DNA of 33,251 nucleotides from an uncultured Oscillospiraceae bacterium (GTDB taxonomy: Bacteria; Bacillota; Clostridia; Oscillospirales; Oscillospiraceae), in the NCBI GenBank assembly GCA_949494735.1, contig CATABD010000023.1, forward strand, positions 1 to 33,251, read 5' to 3'. This document shows, in pieces, positions 29,657 to 33,251 of the stretch (positions are counted from its first letter, which is position 1; the number at the start of each line of letters is the position of its first letter). The translations under genes were made by a program, and so were the position numbers. A model generated the notes under the pieces. It did no database searches. It had not been told where the DNA came from and saw only the letters and a program-made list of their open reading frames with translations.

Positions 29657-29684
29657 GGCCCGGCGGGAATGCTCCCGCCGGGCC
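29657..29684. terminator. Terminator between convergent SLH and carboxypeptidase genes
   Basis: GGCCCGGCGGGA and TCCCGCCGGGCC form a perfect 12-bp stem with a 4-base loop. CTTTAT follows on the plus strand; the minus-strand side is less T-rich. Confidence 0.7.
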
Positions 29685-29693
29685 CTTTATCCC

Positions 29694-31190
29694 TTACAGG
29701 TGATACAGCGCGGAGTATTTTTTCTCCAGGTAGTCCGCGAATACGGTGGGGTCGAATTGGCCGCAGGCGTTTTTCACCACGTCCGCGGGCTCCATCAGGC
29801 CGCCGTACCTGTGGATTTTCTCCCCCAGCCAGGCGGACACGCCGGACAGATCCCCCCTGGAGACCGGCCCCCACACGTCCATGTCCCGCTCCATATTGCG
29901 CAGCATCTGGGCGCCGTAGGCGCTGCCCAGGGCGTAGGAGGGGAAATAGCCGAAGGAGCCGCCCGACCAGTGGCTGTCCTGGAGGCAGCCCCGCCGGTCG
30001 TCGGGCACGTCCACCCCCAGGTACTCCTTGTACAGCCGGTTCCAGGTCCCGGGCACGTCCTTCACCGCCAGCGTGCCGCCGATGAGCTGCTTTTCAATTT
30101 CATAGCGCACCATCACGTGGAGGCAGTAGGTCAGCTCGTCCGCCTCGGTGCGGATGAGGGAGGGCTGGGCCTTGTTCACGGCGCGGTAGAACTGCTCCGC
30201 CGTCACGTCGGCCAGCTGCCCGGGGAAGAACTCCTGCATCTTGGGGAAGATGGCCTGGATAAAGGGCAGGGAGCGGCCGATCAGGTTTTCGTAGAACCGG
30301 GACTGGCTCTCATGGACGCCCATGGACACGCCCCCGGCCAGGCAGGTGTATTGCAGCTCGTCGGCGATGCCCAGCTCGTACTTGGCGTGGCCCCCCTCGT
30401 GGATGACGGAGTACATGGAGAAGTCCACGTTGTCCTCGTGGTAGTGGGTGGTGATGCGCACGTCCTTGTTGTTGAACTCCAGGGTGTAGGGGTGCTCCGT
30501 CTCACCGATGGCGCAGTGCGCCCGGTCCAGCCCCAGCACCTCCATCAGGTAGTCGGAGAACCTCCGCTGCCCCTCCACGGGATAACGCCTGCGCAGGAAG
30601 GAGTCGTCGGGCGGCTCCTGCTCCATCACGGCGTGGAGCAGGGGGACGATGCGCTCTCGCAGGGTGGCGAAGAAGTTGTCCAGGTAGGCCATATCCACCC
30701 CCCGCTCATACTCGTTGAGCAGGGCGTCGTAGGGGGCCTTGGAGCTGTCGTAATACCCGGCAAACTTGATGTTGAAGGCCACCAGCTTTTCCAGCACCGG
30801 GCGGAACAGCTCGAAATCGCTGGCCTCCTTGGCCCGGTGCCACACGTCGCTGGCCTGGTTGGTGAGGACGGCGTACTCCATATACTCGTCCGCCGGGATG
30901 CGCGTGAGCTGGCCGTAGGACCGGCGCAGCTCCTCCACCTGCCGGCGGACGGGGTGGTCCAGCCCGTCCCTGCGCTCCCACAAAAAGTCCAGCAGCTCCC
31001 CCACCTCCGGGGCGGAGAACAGCTTATGCCGCTCCCCGGCCAGCACGCCCAGGGCCACCCCCCGGCCCTCGGCGGTGTCCTTGGGGGCCACGGTGGTGCC
31101 GTCCAGGTACAGCGAGGAGGACGCCGCCTGATAGGCGTACATCTTCCTTTGCAGCTCGGCCAGCCTGGCCAGCGCTTCCTTCAACTCCAT
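29694..31190 (-). CDS. Carboxypeptidase M32 (thermostable carboxypeptidase 1 family)
   Basis: This 498-residue metallopeptidase removes C-terminal amino acids from peptides in the cytosol. Zinc ligands are the HEGGH motif (H264-H268) and the nearby Glu of GVHESQSRFYENLI (about 294-307). The length is normal. RIPADEYMEY and other family segments are seen. GAGGAA precedes the ATG. No signal peptide is present. It is followed on its 5' side by a spacer with the parS-like palindrome. Confidence 0.95.
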   Translation of the reverse strand: MELKEALARLAELQRKMYAYQAASSSLYLDGTTVAPKDTAEGRGVALGVLAGERHKLFSAPEVGELLDFLWERRDGLDHPVRRQVEELRRSYGQLTRIPADEYMEYAVLTNQASDVWHRAKEASDFELFRPVLEKLVAFNIKFAGYYDSSKAPYDALLNEYERGVDMAYLDNFFATLRERIVPLLHAVMEQEPPDDSFLRRRYPVEGQRRFSDYLMEVLGLDRAHCAIGETEHPYTLEFNNKDVRITTHYHEDNVDFSMYSVIHEGGHAKYELGIADELQYTCLAGGVSMGVHESQSRFYENLIGRSLPFIQAIFPKMQEFFPGQLADVTAEQFYRAVNKAQPSLIRTEADELTYCLHVMVRYEIEKQLIGGTLAVKDVPGTWNRLYKEYLGVDVPDDRRGCLQDSHWSGGSFGYFPSYALGSAYGAQMLRNMERDMDVWGPVSRGDLSGVSAWLGEKIHRYGGLMEPADVVKNACGQFDPTVFADYLEKKYSALYHL

Positions 31191-31231
31191 GGTGCATTCC
31201 TCGTTTCTTTTGTAGTTTTAAAATCGAACTG

Positions 31232-31249
31232 GCGTTTCACGTGAAACGC
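31232..31249. promoter_or_regulatory. Probable parS site (ParB/Spo0J binding)
   Basis: GCGTTTCACGTGAAACGC is a perfect 18-bp palindrome. Its 16-bp core CGTTTCACGTGAAACG (31233-31248) differs from the known parS consensus TGTTTCACGTGAAACA only at the two outermost bases. It lies in the 67-bp spacer between two minus-strand genes. No other CACGTG in the window has this extended palindrome. In the ParABS system such sites load ParB for chromosome segregation and are usually close to the origin. Confidence 0.75.
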
Positions 31250-31257
31250 TTTGACCG

Positions 31258-31569
31258 CTACACGCTGTCCCAGCCGCCGTCCTCGAAGCGCACGCCCGGG
31301 CCCTCCGCCAGGGCCCGGGCCAGGGCCAGCCCCCCGGCGTCCAGGCCGCGGTCCCGGATGACCACCTCGCCCCACCAAAGGCCGGTGCGCCGCAGCCACA
31401 GCAGGGCCTTGACGGTCTGCTCCAGCCCGCCGCCGTCCCCCTGGGCGTCCACCACCATCCGGGCGGGGCACACCCCCGGCAGCAGCAGCGCCCCCATGGC
31501 CAGCCACCCCAGGCCCACCAGCCCGAAAGCCGCCAGCAGCGCCGCCAAAAACTGAAATACCTCCGCCAT
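31258..31569 (-). CDS. Small membrane protein of unknown function
   Basis: This 103-residue protein has one N-terminal membrane segment (about 5-32) with no clear signal-peptide cleavage. A soluble part of about 70 residues has VVDAQGDGGGLEQTVKALLW and LVWIRDRGL-like strands (here WWGEVVIRDRGLD). I do not recognise a family; similar proteins appear in Oscillospiraceae. AAAGGAGGCGG is the ribosome site and lies in an inverted repeat (31574-31617). It is 54 bases after the phosphatase gene. Confidence 0.7.
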   Translation of the reverse strand: MAEVFQFLAALLAAFGLVGLGWLAMGALLLPGVCPARMVVDAQGDGGGLEQTVKALLWLRRTGLWWGEVVIRDRGLDAGGLALARALAEGPGVRFEDGGWDSV

Positions 31570-31573
31570 ATCC

Positions 31574-31617
31574 GCCGCCTCCTTTTATAACTGGGGCATT
31601 CTATGAAAGAAGGCGGC
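31574..31617 (-). promoter_or_regulatory. Inverted repeat covering the ribosome site
   Basis: On the minus strand GCCGCCTTCTTT (31617-31606) can pair with AAAGGAGGCGGC (31585-31574) at 11 of 12 positions, with a 20-base loop. The second arm contains the AGGAGG ribosome site of the next gene. It may therefore hide that site. Read on the plus strand it looks like a terminator with TTTTT, but no plus-strand gene precedes it. Confidence 0.45.
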
Positions 31618-31623
31618 TTTTTG

Positions 31624-32211
31624 TCACCGGTTGAAGCAGACCAGCTCCGCCCCGGCCTCGTCTGCGCGGACGGCGGAGTAACAGCCGTGGCGGAAGAACC
31701 AGTCCGGCCGGAGCAGGTCCTGTTCCCCCGCCAGTCCCAGGTGGTACAGGATGAGGGACAGCGAGCCGTTATGGGCCACCACCAGGGTATCCTCTCCCCG
31801 CCGGACGAGCCCGTCCACGCATTCGCCCACCCGCGCCGTCATATGGGAGGGGGCCTCGCCGCCGGGGGGCGTGGTGTGGAGCCAGTCCGACAGCAGCGCG
31901 CCGATGTGCTCGCCAAAGCGGGCTTCCGCCGCGCCCCAGCTCAGGCCCTCCAGCTCCCCCATGTCCTGTTCCCGCAGGGCGGGGCAGGCCTCCGGGGCCA
32001 CGGGCCGGCCTTCGGTGCAGATCACGGCGGTGTCCCATGCCCGGGACAGGGGGCTGGCCACGCAGCGGGTGAAGGGCGCCTCCCGCAGCTTGTCCGCCGC
32101 CTGTTTCGCCTGCTCCCGGCCCAGCGGGGTGAGGGGGTAATCTCTCGCCCCGAAAAAGAGCTGTTTTTCATTGCCCACCGACTGGCCGTGGCGGACGAGA
32201 TAAAGGTACAT
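31624..32211 (-). CDS. Histidine phosphatase family protein
   Basis: This 195-residue phosphatase has the catalytic RHG motif in LYLVRHGQSVG (phosphohistidine near 9). ASPLSRAWDTAVI (about 52-64) follows, a central acidic residue is in EQDMGELEG, and the late His is in VVAHNGSLSLILY. It may act on a phosphoglycerate or other small phosphate; the substrate is not shown. Start ATG 32211 is chosen over an upstream in-frame ATG because GGGGGGAATTTT precedes it and the domain begins there. The upstream extension falls in the repeat-like sequence at 32226-32250. Confidence 0.9.
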   Translation of the reverse strand: MYLYLVRHGQSVGNEKQLFFGARDYPLTPLGREQAKQAADKLREAPFTRCVASPLSRAWDTAVICTEGRPVAPEACPALREQDMGELEGLSWGAAEARFGEHIGALLSDWLHTTPPGGEAPSHMTARVGECVDGLVRRGEDTLVVAHNGSLSLILYHLGLAGEQDLLRPDWFFRHGCYSAVRADEAGAELVCFNR

Positions 32212-32225
32212 AAAATTCCCCCCCG

Positions 32226-32250
32226 CGCGGCTCACGACGGCTCCGCGCTT
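32226..32250. repeat. Second copy of the 3'-tail repeat
   Basis: On the minus strand, right after the COG2426 stop, GAGCCGTCGTGAGC is followed by GCGCGG with one base between. It matches 20 of 21 bases at 8795-8815. It lies between two genes and overlaps the start region of the phosphatase gene. Confidence 0.5.
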
Positions 32251-32739
32251 CTAAAATAGACTGACTACGCCGTAGGACAGGATGCTGATGGCAACTCCCG
32301 CAACCAGCACCCCCGCAATCACCGAGGGGAGCGCTTTCCGCAGGGGCATGTCCAGAAACGCCGCCGCCAGCGAGCCCGTCCACGCCCCGGTGCCCGGCAG
32401 CGGGATGGCCACGAACAGCATCAGCCCCAGGTATTTATACCTGGTCACCTTCTGCCCCTTCAGGTGGGCCTTGCGCTCCAGGGCGTCCACCATGCGGTTG
32501 AGCTTGGGGATTCTCCGGCGCATCCACTGGAAGATCCGGCGGATATACACGATGATGAAGGGCACGGGGATCAGGTTGCCGATGACGGCGGCCAGAAACG
32601 CCGCCCACACGGGCAGCCCCGCCGTGACGCCGAAGGGGATGCCCCCCCGCAGCTCCACCACCGGCACCATGGACACCAGCAGGGTGAGCAGGAATTCCCC
32701 CGCGAAGGTCTCCGTCAGCCATTGTAAATTCAATTCCAT
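32251..32739 (-). CDS. COG2426-type small multi-drug export family membrane protein
   Basis: This 162-residue protein fits the small multidrug-export-like family (PF06695, COG2426). Membrane segments are at about 14-35, 41-68, 108-127 and 134-160. [11 protein letters not shown] (about 27-37) and [12 protein letters not shown] (about 59-70) are typical of the family, as is LPGTGAWTG (about 114-122). Transport of a given drug has not been shown for this family, so the name should not be read as a function. It is 6 bases after uvrA, suggesting cotranscription. Confidence 0.85.
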   Translation of the reverse strand: MELNLQWLTETFAGEFLLTLLVSMVPVVELRGGIPFGVTAGLPVWAAFLAAVIGNLIPVPFIIVYIRRIFQWMRRRIPKLNRMVDALERKAHLKGQKVTRYKYLGLMLFVAIPLPGTGAWTGSLAAAFLDMPLRKALPSVIAGVLVAGVAISILSYGVVSLF

Positions 32740-32745
32740 GGGGTA

Positions 32746-33251
32746 TCAGCTCGTTTCCAGAACATTTTTCAGGTATTTGCCCGTGTAGCTCCCGGGGTGC
32801 TCCGCCACCTCCTCGGGTGTGCCCGTACAAACCACCGTGCCGCCGCCGGAGCCCCCCTCGGGGCCCAGGTCGATGATATAGTCCGCCGTCTTGATGACGT
32901 CCAGGTTGTGCTCGATGACCACCACCGTGTTCCCCTTGTCCACAAACCGCTGGAGCACCTCCACCAGCTGGTGGACGTCGGCGGTGTGCAGGCCGGTGGT
33001 GGGCTCGTCCAGGATATAAACCGTGGAGCCGGTGGACTGCTTGGACAGCTCGGTGGCCAGCTTCACCCGCTGGGCCTCGCCGCCGGACAGGGTGGTGGAG
33101 GGCTGGCCCAGCTTCACATAGCCCAGCCCCACGTCCTTCAGGGTCTGGATGCGGTTTTTCAGCCGGGGCAGGTTCTCGAAGAAGGGGAGGGCCTCCTCCA
33201 CCGTCATCTCCAGCACCTCGTGGATGTTCTTGCCCTTGTAGCGCACCTCCA
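32746..33251 (-). CDS. uvrA: UvrABC excinuclease subunit A, C-terminal part (partial)
   Basis: Only the last 168 or so residues are inside the window; the 5' end lies beyond 33251. UvrA finds DNA damage and hands it to UvrB. The ABC signature is [18 protein letters not shown], the Walker B strand [12 protein letters not shown], and the switch-His region [21 protein letters not shown]. It ends normally with YLKNVLETS. The reading frame is intact and typical of the family. Confidence 0.96.
   Translation of the reverse strand, partial: EVRYKGKNIHEVLEMTVEEALPFFENLPRLKNRIQTLKDVGLGYVKLGQPSTTLSGGEAQRVKLATELSKQSTGSTVYILDEPTTGLHTADVHQLVEVLQRFVDKGNTVVVIEHNLDVIKTADYIIDLGPEGGSGGGTVVCTGTPEEVAEHPGSYTGKYLKNVLETS

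Noticed and set aside
29655..31244. 529-codon plus frame across the carboxypeptidase
   Set aside because: Antisense to an intact M32 peptidase with its HEGGH motif.
31232..31249. The GCGTTTCACGTGAAACGC palindrome as a terminator stem
   Set aside because: It has no loop and no T run; the parS match explains it better.

Overview
The window is GC-rich DNA from a Firmicute. Gene content (class III fructose-1,6-bisphosphatase, a VanW protein, an SLH-domain surface protein, the UPF0237/UPF0210 pair, DUF3796 and DUF6487 family proteins, frequent GTG/TTG starts behind strong AGGAGG-type ribosome sites) suggests a gut Oscillospiraceae/Clostridia member of the Flavonifractor-Lawsonibacter kind. The genus is inferred from gene style, not proven. 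No rRNA, tRNA, CRISPR array, prophage or transposase gene was seen.

Layout. 197-3971 (+): rpe, a small DUF4177 protein, recR, a YciI-like protein and the class III FBPase, closed by a strong terminator. 4154-6699 (+): a membrane-anchored VanW protein with a proline-rich tail, then a DUF2461 protein. 6745-10160 (-): a probable operon of a YfbR-type nucleotidase, a GNAT acetyltransferase, an ACT protein, its UPF0210 partner and a membrane protein. 10279-14262 (-): two related cassettes, each starting with a membrane-anchored XRE regulator followed by a small secreted protein. One continues with a two-helix membrane protein, the other with a large secreted protein carrying three repeats. This is the most novel part of the window. 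14487-17365 (+): mtaB, an MscS channel and a thymidylate kinase. 17568-20508 (+): a GlcNAc/glucose-type PTS permease (EIICB), a separate EIIA, and an SDR dehydrogenase. 20554-22652 (-): a DUF4177 protein, a frameshifted DUF6487 zinc ribbon, and an SPFH/NfeD membrane module that includes an unlisted 52-residue membrane protein. 22875-25074 (+): an RNA methyltransferase and a lipid kinase. 25242-25782 (+): a lower-GC DUF3796/XRE pair with its own promoter and candidate operator. 25817-26940 (-): tsaE-tsaB, divergent from a rodA-type gene (27053-28243, +). 28530-29489 (+): an SLH-domain secreted protein. 29694-33251 (-): an M32 carboxypeptidase, a small membrane protein, a histidine phosphatase, a COG2426 membrane protein and the 3' end of uvrA.

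Non-coding structure. A 165-bp MITE-like palindrome sits at the 3' end of the rodA-type gene and overlaps its stop codon. An 18-bp perfect palindrome at 31232-31249 matches the core of the ParB-binding parS site. Divergent promoters with a perfect inverted repeat lie between tsaE and the rodA-type gene. GC-rich repeat tails follow several stop codons.

The strongest candidate for an undescribed system is 10279-14262. The extracytoplasmic tails of the two membrane-anchored regulators and the mature N-termini of the two secreted proteins share one short acidic motif. The secreted proteins' C-terminal 68 residues are about 72% identical. This suggests a signalling or sensing module in which an exported protein and a membrane-bound transcription factor use the same ligand-like segment.
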